This document shows positions 1-6,946 of a stretch of DNA of 8,968 nt, piece after piece. Each line of letters opens with the position of its first letter. Positions within the stretch are counted from its first letter, which is position 1. Both the position numbers and the translations under genes were made by a program. Below the pieces are notes generated by a model. The model saw only the letters and a program-made list of their open reading frames with translations, did not search any database and was not told where the DNA came from. The DNA is from Candidatus Uhrbacteria bacterium (GTDB lineage Bacteria > Patescibacteriota > Patescibacteriia > UBA9934 > GWF2-40-263), in contig DOJV01000023.1 of NCBI GenBank assembly GCA_003511125.1, forward strand, positions 1-8,968, read 5' to 3'.

Positions 1-49
1 CTGCTTCACGCAGGATCTAAGTTACTAGTCAACACTTCCTTCCTCTTCC

Positions 50-74
50 CCAGCCTTCTGGCTGGTCTTTTTTT
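50..74 (+). terminator. Intrinsic terminator of an upstream plus-strand unit
   Basis: The stem CCAGCC (50-55) pairs perfectly with GGCTGG (60-65) over a TTCT loop and is followed by TCTTTTTTT (66-74). The T tract is on the plus strand only, so it ends a gene lying to the left of the window, convergent with queA. Bases 1-49 hold a small hairpin (CTGC/GCAG, 1-13) and in-frame stops in two plus frames (TAA at 18, TAG at 26). They may be the tail of that upstream gene, but too little is visible to name it. Confidence 0.8.
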
Positions 75-1176
75 ACAAAATCAACATAGCATCGCCAAAA
101 GAATAAAAACGATATTTTTCTTTCACTGCTTCCTCGTAAGCTCGCAAAATATTTTCTCGACCAGCAAGAGTCGAAACCAAAACCAAGAGCGTGGATTTTG
201 GTAAATGAAAATTTGTGACGAGACCGTCGATGATATTAAATTTAAAACCCGGAGTGATAAAAATATTTACTTCGTCGAAAAAACCATTTATCGGCAAACT
301 TCCGTTATTCAAAGCGGCGACGCCTTCGAGTGCTCGGGTGGTGGTTGTGCCAACCGCGATAATTCTTCGACCTTCTTTTTTGGCGGCATTAATTTTTTGC
401 GCCACCTCGGATTTTATTTCGACCAGCTCGGAGTGCATCTCGTGTTCTTCGAGTGTCTCGCTTTTCACCGGCCGAAAAGTTCCAAGGCCAACATGAAGCG
501 TCACAAACTCGATTTTAATTCCCTGCCCTTTTATTTTTTCTAGCAGTTCTTTGGTGAAATGGAAACCGGCTGTTGGCGCGGCTACTGATCCGGTTTCGCG
601 AGCATAAACAGTTTGATAAGTTTCAAGTTTTTCCGGAACTTTTTTGACGTATGGTGGAACCGGGATTTCGCCATGTTCGTTAGCAAACTCAATAACTCTT
701 TCTGAACTTATTTCAAAAGACAAAAGCACGGTTCCGTCTTCTTTTTTTTCAAGAACCTCGGCCTTAAGGTTTTTAATAATAATTTTATCACCGACCTGAA
801 CAGCTCGACCTGGTTTAATAAGTGAAGTCCAGACACTTCCCCCTCCCCAAACCTCCCCCACCGCGGCGGTGACGGAGGAAGAATTCGATCTTGATGACAA
901 CAAAAAAACCTCGATTTCTTTTTCTCGAATCGTTCCTCGTAATCGAGCTTTAAAAACCTTGGTGTCATTAAAAATCAAAACATCCCCGGCTCGGAGATAA
1001 TTCAAGACATCCGAAAACTTCCGGTGTTCCAACTTAACCACTCCTAACCCCTCTTTACCCCCCTTAACCCCTCCCCCCAACACCAACAAACGCGAGGAAT
1101 CACGCGGTTCAACCGGCTCTTGAGCAATCAACTCAGGTGGCAGATAATAATCAAATAATGAAATTGGCGTTGACAT
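73..1176 (-). CDS. queA: S-adenosylmethionine:tRNA ribosyltransferase-isomerase QueA
   Basis: QueA transfers and isomerises the ribosyl part of SAM onto preQ1 at the wobble base of tRNAs with GUN anticodons, giving epoxyqueuosine. The 367-residue product starts MSTPISLFDYYLPPELIAQ, the usual QueA N-terminus. It carries family blocks GSVAAPTAGFHF (about 196-207), TLHVGLGTFRPV (226-237) and HEMHSE (245-250). I chose the ATG at 1176; the frame stays open to 1317, but those residues do not look like QueA. No Shine-Dalgarno sequence is seen; the stop is TAA. Two stretches look inserted relative to the family: residues about 34-47 (GGGVKGGKEGLGVV) and 94-113 (Ser/Gly rich). Both are encoded by G-rich DNA unlike the rest of the gene and fall between conserved blocks, so the enzyme is probably intact. 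The gene is divergent from the lipoprotein gene. Identity is firm; queuosine synthesis in this organism is inferred. Confidence 0.96.
   Translation of the reverse strand: MSTPISLFDYYLPPELIAQEPVEPRDSSRLLVLGGGVKGGKEGLGVVKLEHRKFSDVLNYLRAGDVLIFNDTKVFKARLRGTIREKEIEVFLLSSRSNSSSVTAAVGEVWGGGSVWTSLIKPGRAVQVGDKIIIKNLKAEVLEKKEDGTVLLSFEISSERVIEFANEHGEIPVPPYVKKVPEKLETYQTVYARETGSVAAPTAGFHFTKELLEKIKGQGIKIEFVTLHVGLGTFRPVKSETLEEHEMHSELVEIKSEVAQKINAAKKEGRRIIAVGTTTTRALEGVAALNNGSLPINGFFDEVNIFITPGFKFNIIDGLVTNFHLPKSTLLVLVSTLAGRENILRAYEEAVKEKYRFYSFGDAMLIL
838..877 (-). repeat. G-rich insertion 1 inside queA
   Basis: On the coding (minus) strand this tract has GGTGGGGGAGG, TTTGGGGAGGGGG and a short palindrome (CACCG/CGGTG at the CCGCGG core). 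It encodes the Val-Trp-Gly-Gly-Gly part of a stretch absent from typical QueA. The composition resembles G-rich mini-inserts that are dispersed in some bacterial genomes. That it is a repeat is inferred; only two such tracts are in the window. Confidence 0.4.
1048..1078 (-). other. Putative G-quadruplex tract inside queA (insertion 2)
   Basis: The plus strand has four C runs (1048-1051, 1058-1063, 1068-1071, 1073-1078), so the coding strand and mRNA carry four runs of 4-6 G separated by 1-6 nt loops. This fits the usual G-quadruplex rule. It encodes about GGGVKGGKEGLG of QueA, in a loop between the SRLLVL and LEHRKF blocks. Confidence 0.5.
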
Positions 1177-1227
1177 AAAGGTTTGTTCGTAAGAAAATGC
1201 CAGTGGTCTCATTTTATTCAGACAAAT

Positions 1228-1233
1228 CATAAT
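1228..1233 (+). promoter_or_regulatory. Possible -10 box for the lipoprotein gene
   Basis: CATAAT lies 10 nt before the ATG at 1244, so the transcript would be nearly leaderless. No good -35 box is seen at 16-18 nt upstream, which makes the call weak. Confidence 0.3.
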
Positions 1234-1243
1234 CTTTAATTCT

Positions 1244-2452
1244 ATGTCTTTCAAGTCTCTACCCTTTTCCCTAAGCTTCGCGGCCGCGATTGTTTTGCTT
1301 GGCGCCGGTTGTCTCAATCAAGTCGGGACGAACTCAACTCAGGTTCAAACACCCGAACCTGCCACCCAAACCACAACCATAGAAGTCGAAGCTGAAGAAA
1401 CCACCGAACTCACCCCAGACTCACCTTGCCCTGAAGGCATGGTCAGATTTTGGAATGTCTATGACTACGATGGTTACACTTTTTGCTACTACGAAAATTC
1501 CCTGGCCGGAGAAAAGATTCAAATCAAAAATTTTGGCAACAAAATTGTTCTTTATGCCGGCGACGACCCGTCTTTTAATCATTCGGTGTTAATGTTACGG
1601 ACTCACAAAAATTACAACCCTTTCAAAGAAGAAATCGAAAACGAATATATCCCGGCGACCGGCCAAGAATTTTGTGAAGTCTTGGAAAATCGTGGCGATC
1701 AATGGACAAATTTTAGCATCGTTGCCGGCAATTTAGAACGACAAGAATTTTGCGGCGAATTCAAAGACGGCTCGTTCCGCATGTTGAACAACAATACTGA
1801 CTACGCCTTTTTTGTCACCATCGGACAAGACACATTTATGTTTAATGACGCTTGGCTCGAAACTCTACAACCAATCAACAACTCCAAAGAATTAAATCCA
1901 ACAATTCCCCCGGCTAATGATTTTGTTAACGGTCAAAACACCTTCTCTGACACCGAACTGGGAATTTCTTTTTCCTATCCGGCCGATTGGGGTCCGATTA
2001 CTTCAGAAACGGAAATGGGTCGAAAAGACTGGAACGGAAACACTCTCCAAGCAAACTGTCTGGTACAACAATCACTTAAATTAAATGGTGTCGAGGACTC
2101 GGCTTTATTTTTGTCCGGCCATAACTCTGAAGGTTGCGGCCCGGACGGTCGTGGAGGTTGGTTTGGCGATCAAGCCCAAGCCTTCTCGAGTTGGGACGAA
2201 GTGCTTGGTTGGTGCGGCGATGGCTGCGATATCTTTACTAACTCAAACGGTATTCGTGTCGCCCATCGACATTTGATTAACAAAGAAATCTGGGGAACCA
2301 ATTATGACGACCTAGATCTTTATGGAATCTTTCACGAAGGAAGTTATCTGTCCGGAATTATCCTCTCCAACGAAAGACTGGTTTATGCTGGCCTAGGACG
2401 CTCAGAAAATGAACTAAAAGGAGTGGTAAATTCCATAAAATTCCTAAAGTAA
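1244..2452 (+). CDS. Predicted lipoprotein, function unknown
   Basis: The 402-residue product begins with a basic/hydrophobic signal (MSFKSLPFSLSFAAAIVLLGAGC) ending in a lipobox-like GAG-C, so Cys23 should be lipidated and the protein held on the outer face of the cytoplasmic membrane. Residues about 24-60 form a Thr/Glu/Pro linker. An N-terminal domain (about 61-210) has Cys62, Cys81, Cys144 and Cys170, which could form disulfides. A second domain starts near 235 with ELGISFSYPADWG (238-250), an opening seen in many small secreted or lipoprotein domains of the PsbP-like type, and contains four more cysteines. I do not recognise a catalytic motif. The ATG lies 67 nt from the divergent queA start; there is no Shine-Dalgarno sequence. 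The stop is TAA at 2450-2452, and the rpmE promoter begins 21 nt later with no terminator between them. Being a lipoprotein is well supported; its role is unknown. Confidence 0.88.
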   Translation: MSFKSLPFSLSFAAAIVLLGAGCLNQVGTNSTQVQTPEPATQTTTIEVEAEETTELTPDSPCPEGMVRFWNVYDYDGYTFCYYENSLAGEKIQIKNFGNKIVLYAGDDPSFNHSVLMLRTHKNYNPFKEEIENEYIPATGQEFCEVLENRGDQWTNFSIVAGNLERQEFCGEFKDGSFRMLNNNTDYAFFVTIGQDTFMFNDAWLETLQPINNSKELNPTIPPANDFVNGQNTFSDTELGISFSYPADWGPITSETEMGRKDWNGNTLQANCLVQQSLKLNGVEDSALFLSGHNSEGCGPDGRGGWFGDQAQAFSSWDEVLGWCGDGCDIFTNSNGIRVAHRHLINKEIWGTNYDDLDLYGIFHEGSYLSGIILSNERLVYAGLGRSENELKGVVNSIKFLK

Positions 2453-2472
2453 CCAAACTATCTGCCACTTTC

Positions 2473-2501
2473 TTTACAAAAAACAGCCTTCTTGTTATAC
2501 T
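2473..2501 (+). promoter_or_regulatory. Promoter of rpmE
   Basis: TTTACA (2473-2478), a 17-nt spacer and TATACT (2496-2501) form a near-consensus housekeeping sigma promoter. The start site should be near 2508, giving a leader of about 37 nt before the rpmE ATG. Confidence 0.75.
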
Positions 2502-2512
2502 TGCCGGCGTAA

Positions 2513-2530
2513 ATCAGGCTATTACCTGAT
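2513..2530 (+). promoter_or_regulatory. Leader hairpin before rpmE
   Basis: ATCAGG (2513-2518) pairs perfectly with CCTGAT (2525-2530) over a CTATTA loop, inside the short predicted leader and 14 nt before the start codon. It may be a control element such as an autoregulatory site for L31; no T tract follows, so it is not a terminator. The role is inferred. Confidence 0.4.
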
Positions 2531-2544
2531 AAATTCTCTACCTT

Positions 2545-2874
2545 ATGAAGAAAGACGTTCATCCAAAATATTTCAAAAAAGCCAAAATCACCTGTGCTTG
2601 CGGCACGGTTTTTGAAGTCGGTTCAACCTCCGAAGAAATTCAAGTTGAACTTTGCTCCAAGTGTCACCCTTTCTACACCGGTGAAAAGCAAAAGATGCTC
2701 GACACCGCTCGCCGTGTCGAAAAGTTTACCGAACGCGCGGCAAAAAAGGCCGAAGTCATTACCGGCAAAAAAACAAAGAAGGTCAAGCGAGCCGCCATCA
2801 AAGCCGCCAAACGCCCGGCCGAAGACGCTGGTCCAATCAAAAAATTGAAAGTAACCACCAAAAAGAAAAAGTAA
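2545..2874 (+). CDS. rpmE: 50S ribosomal protein L31 (zinc-binding type) with Lys-rich tail
   Basis: L31 sits at the central protuberance of the large ribosomal subunit and helps bridge the subunits. The start [20 protein letters not shown], the pairs C17xC19 and C37xxC40, and the block [10 protein letters not shown] (37-46) mark the zinc-carrying C+ form. The L31 core ends near residue 65. The remaining ~45 residues are a low-complexity Lys/Ala/Arg extension (ending TTKKKK) not present in the 66-70 residue proteins of E. coli or B. subtilis; such tails likely bind rRNA. A strong promoter and a leader hairpin precede it; no Shine-Dalgarno sequence. The stop is TAA, followed at 2881 by a terminator shared with the convergent gene. 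rpmE is often found next to prfA in bacteria; here a minus-strand gene lies between them. Confidence 0.95.
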   Translation: MKKDVHPKYFKKAKITCACGTVFEVGSTSEEIQVELCSKCHPFYTGEKQKMLDTARRVEKFTERAAKKAEVITGKKTKKVKRAAIKAAKRPAEDAGPIKKLKVTTKKKK

Positions 2875-2880
2875 ATCAAA

Positions 2881-2912
2881 AAAAACAGCCGAATTTATTT
2901 CCGGCTGTTTTT
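2881..2912. terminator. Bidirectional intrinsic terminator between rpmE and the phosphoribosyltransferase-like gene
   Basis: AAAAACAGCCG (2881-2891) pairs with CGGCTGTTTTT (2902-2912) over a 10-nt AT-rich loop. A or T tracts flank both sides, so it can stop transcription of rpmE (+) and of the convergent gene whose stop is at 2921 (-). Confidence 0.85.
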
Positions 2913-2920
2913 AATTACTT

Positions 2921-4423
2921 TTAAATAGTCTCCGATGCTTCTTCCCCCCATTGCCGATATTTTTTTCTAACTTTTGCCAACCTTTCGTTGTTAGCAGGAT
3001 GTCTTTTAACTAAAGAAGAAGTGTCCTTCCGATCTTTTTCGACTCCAAGCAAATCCTCTTTCTTAGTGTCTGGAGGAAAATCTTTATCCAAGCCAACTCT
3101 AAACGGAAAACCGAAGGCAAACAAATCCTGCCAGGCCAAAATTTTAAAAGATTCTAAATCTTCAGCCGAAAAAAAACTAGCATTTCTTTTTATTTCTTCG
3201 GGGATCAAACCTAACCCAACACCATCTTCACCACCACCGTCAATCGCTGTTCCAATAAAAATATGATCCGAAGGAATGGCGTCTTTGCCGATTCCTAAAT
3301 CGGCAACTTGCCCCAAGAAACTAAAGAAAAAAATTTCAGGATTTTTGGTGGTTTGAGAAAATCCTTTTTGTAAAACCCCAAGAGTTCGCCCACTACTGAT
3401 CAAATCGTCGACGATTAAAACCGGGCCTTCCGGAAGATCTTTTGTAAAATATTCCAACCTTTGGACCAAAGATCTTTCGTCTTCCTTATTGGTTATTTTT
3501 TCAAAGATTCCTTTTAAACCGGAAATTAAAATTTCCTTCTCTTCAATTTCCTGCGAAATTTTTTCAGACCTTAAAGACAATTCTTCCCTCACCGGTTTGT
3601 TTTTGGCTTGCCGCAACTCACGCAAAGCAACGTCGCGACGCTGGTGTAAATCGATTTTCTGCCCCCTAAACTCTTCGATGTTATTTTTTATCTCGTCAAG
3701 AATTCTTTTTCGTCCTTTTTCGTCTAAAAAATCAGGAAGGGTTTTAATAAAAAACTCAGAAGGTTTTTTTAATCCGACCCGGCCATATGCTTTTCTCAAC
3801 AACGGCCTAACGGCATAGCTTAATGGTCTGGTGGAAGTCTCTGGGTAAACAATCGCCACCGGCAGGTGTCCGGTGCGTTCAAAAATCTCTTCCAACCTTC
3901 GGGACAATGCTGTAACACCGTTCTCGATAGCTTGTTTGGCCGTAGTCTCTAAAATCAACGGATCCGATGCCTCAAAGTAAAGCTTGGCTTTAAATTTCCT
4001 TCTTTCTACCAATGGAATTTTTTGAAGAAGAATTTTTAAATCAAGACCAACTTGTCGACGTTCTTCTCTGATGGCAGCAGAATCATCGCGATCATCCGTG
4101 AGCGAAAATTCCCTCTCTCGTTTCTGTAAGGCGGTAATTTCTAAAATTAATTTCTGTCTCTCTTTAGGTCTCATTAATTCGAAATCTAAAACACAAAGCC
4201 GTTCACTTAATTCAACCTTCTTCTTTTTTAATCTGGAAATACTCCGATTTTTGTTTTGTGGCCCCCAAAAATTCGACAACAACAAAATAGCCGCGTCCAA
4301 ATCATTGATTCGACGAACGGCTTGCTCCCGTTCTTGTTTTTTTCTGGAACGAGAGTCAGGTTGAGGTTCGTGACGAGATTCACGGCCGGGCAAGTCAATT
4401 CTTGGGTAAAAAAGACCCTCCAT
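2921..4423 (-). CDS. Phosphoribosyltransferase-like protein with long coiled-coil insertions
   Basis: The 500-residue product contains VLIVDDLISSGRT at about 335-347, the PRPP-binding signature of type I phosphoribosyltransferases (two acidic residues then a Ser/Gly/Thr loop). A second core-like strand, VAIVYPETSTRP, is at about 189-200. The first ~150 residues, and a block of about 100 residues (235-330) between the two core parts, are rich in Lys, Arg and Glu and predicted helical/coiled coil. This is unlike the compact enzymes such as Apt, Hpt or PyrE. A C-terminal part (TAIDGGGEDGVGLGL, then a charged tail) is not recognised. The substrate cannot be told; it may be a base-salvage enzyme or a PRPP-sensing scaffold. 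I chose ATG at 4423; a TTG three codons upstream is less likely. The stop is TAA. It diverges from prfA with overlapping promoters and converges with rpmE. Confidence 0.8.
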   Translation of the reverse strand: MEGLFYPRIDLPGRESRHEPQPDSRSRKKQEREQAVRRINDLDAAILLLSNFWGPQNKNRSISRLKKKKVELSERLCVLDFELMRPKERQKLILEITALQKREREFSLTDDRDDSAAIREERRQVGLDLKILLQKIPLVERRKFKAKLYFEASDPLILETTAKQAIENGVTALSRRLEEIFERTGHLPVAIVYPETSTRPLSYAVRPLLRKAYGRVGLKKPSEFFIKTLPDFLDEKGRKRILDEIKNNIEEFRGQKIDLHQRRDVALRELRQAKNKPVREELSLRSEKISQEIEEKEILISGLKGIFEKITNKEDERSLVQRLEYFTKDLPEGPVLIVDDLISSGRTLGVLQKGFSQTTKNPEIFFFSFLGQVADLGIGKDAIPSDHIFIGTAIDGGGEDGVGLGLIPEEIKRNASFFSAEDLESFKILAWQDLFAFGFPFRVGLDKDFPPDTKKEDLLGVEKDRKDTSSLVKRHPANNERLAKVRKKYRQWGEEASETI

Positions 4424-4435
4424 AGTTTTCAATGA

Positions 4436-4464
4436 TTGATTTAATACCGCATCTAATATATTAT
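4436..4464 (+). promoter_or_regulatory. Promoter of prfA
   Basis: TTGATT (4436-4441), a 17-nt spacer and TATTAT (4459-4464) put the start site near 4471. That supports the ATG at 4490 over the upstream in-frame TTG at 4469, which would lie at or before the start of the message. The 12-mer CCGCATCTAATA (4447-4458) recurs in the tRNA-unit promoter at 6840-6851. Confidence 0.6.
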
Positions 4465-4488
4465 ATTTTTGCTAACAAAGCCAGCAAA
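4460..4488 (-). promoter_or_regulatory. Possible divergent promoter of the phosphoribosyltransferase-like gene
   Basis: On the minus strand TATAAT (4465-4460) is a perfect -10 box, with TTTGCT (4488-4483) 17 nt upstream as a weak -35 box. It overlaps the prfA promoter, so the two genes may compete for polymerase. Confidence 0.4.
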
Positions 4489-4489
4489 T

Positions 4490-5575
<1,086 letters not shown>

Positions 5576-5603
5576 TGACGGCTTAATAAACATTCTAATT
5601 ACT

Positions 5604-5639
5604 AAAACAGTCAGTGGATTTATTCCACCGACTGTTTTT
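5604..5639 (+). terminator. Intrinsic terminator of prfA
   Basis: AAAACAGTC (5604-5612) plus GTGGA (5614-5618) pair with TCCAC (5624-5628) plus GACTGTTTT (5630-5638), with one A/C mismatch and a TTTAT loop. It lies about 28 nt after the prfA stop and ends in a T run. It closes prfA before the RNA island. Confidence 0.85.
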
Positions 5640-5876
5640 GTTTTTCTGTTTAGAGGGAATTGAAGGACTGGTTTCGATCGTTTTTTTCTTGGCCTCCAAG
5701 TTAATTCCACAATAGGTATTCACCTTCTGTTTCAAGTGAGAAAAAGAACCATCTAAGGTGTTGGTGGTTGTGGTAAGCAACGCAAAGATATCGTCGCAAA
5801 CCGTTTTGGAACCAAATTTTCTTAACCGAAAAACCACCACTAACTCGTAATGACTCGAAACCAAAAAGTTATCCAC
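5640..5876 (-). pseudogene. Probable transposase C-terminal remnant
   Basis: A minus-strand frame (GTG at 5876, reading on to a stop at 5595 inside the prfA terminator) encodes LLTTTTNTLDGSFSHLKQKV followed by NTYCGINLEAKKKTI. The pattern TTNxLDGxFSHLKxKV...GxxxxxKKK is like the C-terminal end of DDE-type transposases common in CPR genomes (TTN-S-LEG-x-F-S-x-LK...HRGL). Nothing of the catalytic N-terminal two thirds is present: the frame begins only ~10 nt from the -35 box of the next unit. The last ~20 codons read through a terminator. I therefore call it a truncated relic, not a working gene. It was matched by memory of the motif, so confidence is moderate; it could also be a small unknown gene. 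Confidence 0.42.
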
Positions 5877-5877
5877 A
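5869..5877 (+). promoter_or_regulatory. Perfect DnaA-box 9-mer
   Basis: TTATCCACA matches the consensus DnaA box exactly and ends 8 nt before the -35 box of the large RNA. Only one copy is seen and there is no AT-rich unwinding element, so it is not an origin. It may be chance, or a DnaA-controlled promoter. Confidence 0.4.
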
Positions 5878-5885
5878 GAGTACTA

Positions 5886-5914
5886 TTGACACCATTTTCA
5901 AACCAGCGTATTCT
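5886..5914 (+). promoter_or_regulatory. Promoter of the large structured RNA
   Basis: TTGACA (5886-5891), an exact -35 box, a 17-nt spacer and TATTCT (5909-5914) form a strong housekeeping promoter. The predicted start is near 5921, and no protein start follows in a plausible frame. Confidence 0.75.
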
Positions 5915-5920
5915 GAACAA

Positions 5921-6706
5921 TACCGTCGCAGAAAGAAACGAGGCAAAAACTTCGGTGGGTTCCCGCCGATCTATTAACCCCGTGTCCAAAACGACTTAGG
6001 AGACAGGTGAGAAATCACTTCTTCATTTCACACCTCTAGCCATGGGTAAAACCACGGAAAGAGACCTGCGAAAGCTGGGATAAGTACGGTGCTAAAAAGA
6101 CAAACCGCAAGGTAGAATCTTAACCCACGTGAGTCCGCTCACGAGAAGCACTGGAAAAAGTGAATGATGTTCTAGTCTCCGCCCATGTTAGTTAGAGTTA
6201 ACAAACTCGCAAGTCGCGAAATTACCGCCAACAGGTCTTCGGACCGATTGGGAACCCTCGCAAGAGGAGGAAAATAGCGGCTGACTAACAGACTGTCATA
6301 AAAACATTCATCGAGCTCGGTCTCGGTCTCTGCGACCTTCGGGTCAAAGAACCGTGGGTGCAAAACCCAAGACAAGTGCCGGAAAGGTAAACGCTAGGGA
6401 AACCTGGTTAAAAAACCCAACTCGCACTTCGGGTTCGAAAAAATGGGTGGTAAAAATTTCCAAAAAAACCACCAAGACGACAGTAGAGGATCAAACGGGG
6501 CCGCGCGGCAACAGATTGCCTGCTCTGACTTCGGTCAAAGGTCTACAACAGTGTACCGGAATGCGCCTCGCGCAGTTTCGGAACCATACACAGGCTGGAA
6601 TCTCTGCCCGGATGTCATCTGGCGACTCGTGTCGCGCGCCCCCGTCCTCTGGGACTTCTTCACAACACGGCCTTTGGGTACTCCCCCGAAGGTCTTTTCT
6701 TTTTCT
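5921..6706 (+). ncRNA. Candidate large structured non-coding RNA (about 785 nt), family not recognised
   Basis: A consensus promoter at one end and a strong intrinsic terminator at the other bracket about 785 nt with no convincing reading frame but many local hairpins. Examples: TCGGTGG/CCGCCGA (5952-5969); an 11-bp stem with one mismatch (6005-6035); CGTGAG-TCCG-CTCACG (6128-6143); GAGTT/AACTC (6195-6208); CCTC-GCAA-GAGG (6256-6267); GACC-TTCG-GGTC (6334-6345); TGGGT/ACCCA (6355-6369); GCTAGG-GAAA-CCTGGT (6393-6408); AACTCG/CGGGTT (6419-6435); GGTGGT/ACCACC (6446-6473); TGAC-TTCG-GTCA (near 6527-6538); a 26-nt bulged stem (6556-6581); GCGAC/GTCGC (6622-6635). GNRA and UUCG loops this dense are typical of folded RNAs. 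The piece GATAAGTAC...GTAGAATC (6079-6121) could form an E-loop. I looked for and did not find RNase P, tmRNA or SRP signatures. Size, ornate folding and tRNA-like neighbours recall GOLLD or ROOL RNAs, but I cannot claim membership. Confidence 0.62.
6669..6706 (+). terminator. Intrinsic terminator of the large RNA
   Basis: GGCCTTTGGG (6669-6678) pairs over 10 bp (two G-U pairs) with CCCGAAGGTC (6685-6694) across a TACTCC loop, followed by TTTTCTTTTTCT (6695-6706). It sets the probable 3' end of the RNA. Confidence 0.78.
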
Positions 6707-6714
6707 AACGATTC

Positions 6715-6744
6715 TTGACACCTTTAATTTTCTCCGCCGATATT
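6715..6744 (+). promoter_or_regulatory. Possible second promoter between the RNA units
   Basis: An exact TTGACA (6715-6720), an 18-nt spacer and GATATT (6739-6744). Transcription would start near 6751, adding about 115 nt ahead of the tRNA-like genes. The -10 box is weak. Confidence 0.4.
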
Positions 6745-6826
6745 GAAAAATGAGTTTTTAGGATTATGGGTCGTTTTTTCCAAACCCAATCCACAATCCC
6801 CAAAATGCAGGGTTCGTCAGTCAGTC

Positions 6827-6855
6827 TTGACACTTTTCGCCGCATCTAATAATAT
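6827..6855 (+). promoter_or_regulatory. Promoter of the tRNA-like unit
   Basis: TTGACA (6827-6832), a 17-nt spacer and TAATAT (6850-6855) put the start near 6862, five bases before the first tRNA-like gene. Confidence 0.75.
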
Positions 6856-6866
6856 GTCCACGCAAA

Positions 6867-6938
6867 GCGGGATTAGCTCAGCTGGTTAGAGCACTTGTCT
6901 CTGGCAAGGTGTCATTGGTTCGAATCCGATATCCCGCT
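6867..6938 (+). tRNA. tRNA-like gene 1, Gly-like acceptor, shortened anticodon loop
   Basis: A cloverleaf is clear apart from the anticodon arm: acceptor GCGGGAT (6867-6873)/ATCCCGC (6931-6937), D stem GCTC/GAGC (6876-6879, 6889-6892) with GG in the loop, and T arm ATTGG-TTCGAAT-CCGAT (6914-6930). Discriminator is T6938; no CCA is encoded. Between base 26 and the T stem there are 20 nt where 21-22 are usual. The best fold is CTTGT/GCAAG (6894-6898, 6904-6908) with a closing U-G pair around a 5-nt loop CTCTG instead of 7 nt, then GTGTC. If T6900 is U33 the anticodon would read CTG (Gln); the alternative 4-bp stem gives TCT in a 7-nt loop that lacks U33. The acceptor end (GCGGG, U73) is Gly-like. 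Identity is unresolved. It may be a decayed tRNA, a tRNA with a non-translational use, or an assembly error. Confidence 0.6.
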
Positions 6939-6946
6939 CTTTAACC

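Noticed and set aside
5925..5980. A possible short tag-like frame starting GCAGAAAGAAACGAGGCA
   Set aside because: It starts within a few bases of the predicted transcript start, lacks the Ala-Ala type ending and has no tmRNA context.
5921..6706. RNase P RNA, tmRNA, SRP RNA or rRNA fragment
   Set aside because: No GGAAAGTCC or ACAGAAxxxGGCTTA (RNase P), no GGxTTCGAC 5' end or tRNA-like 3' end with tag frame (tmRNA), no GGAAGGAAGCAG-like SRP loop, and no rRNA landmarks on either strand. A GCAAG...AAAATAG stretch near 6260 only faintly recalls RNase P.
6354..6746. Overlapping open frames (both strands) inside the large RNA
   Set aside because: They read through hairpins and the terminator, with no start context or protein-like composition.
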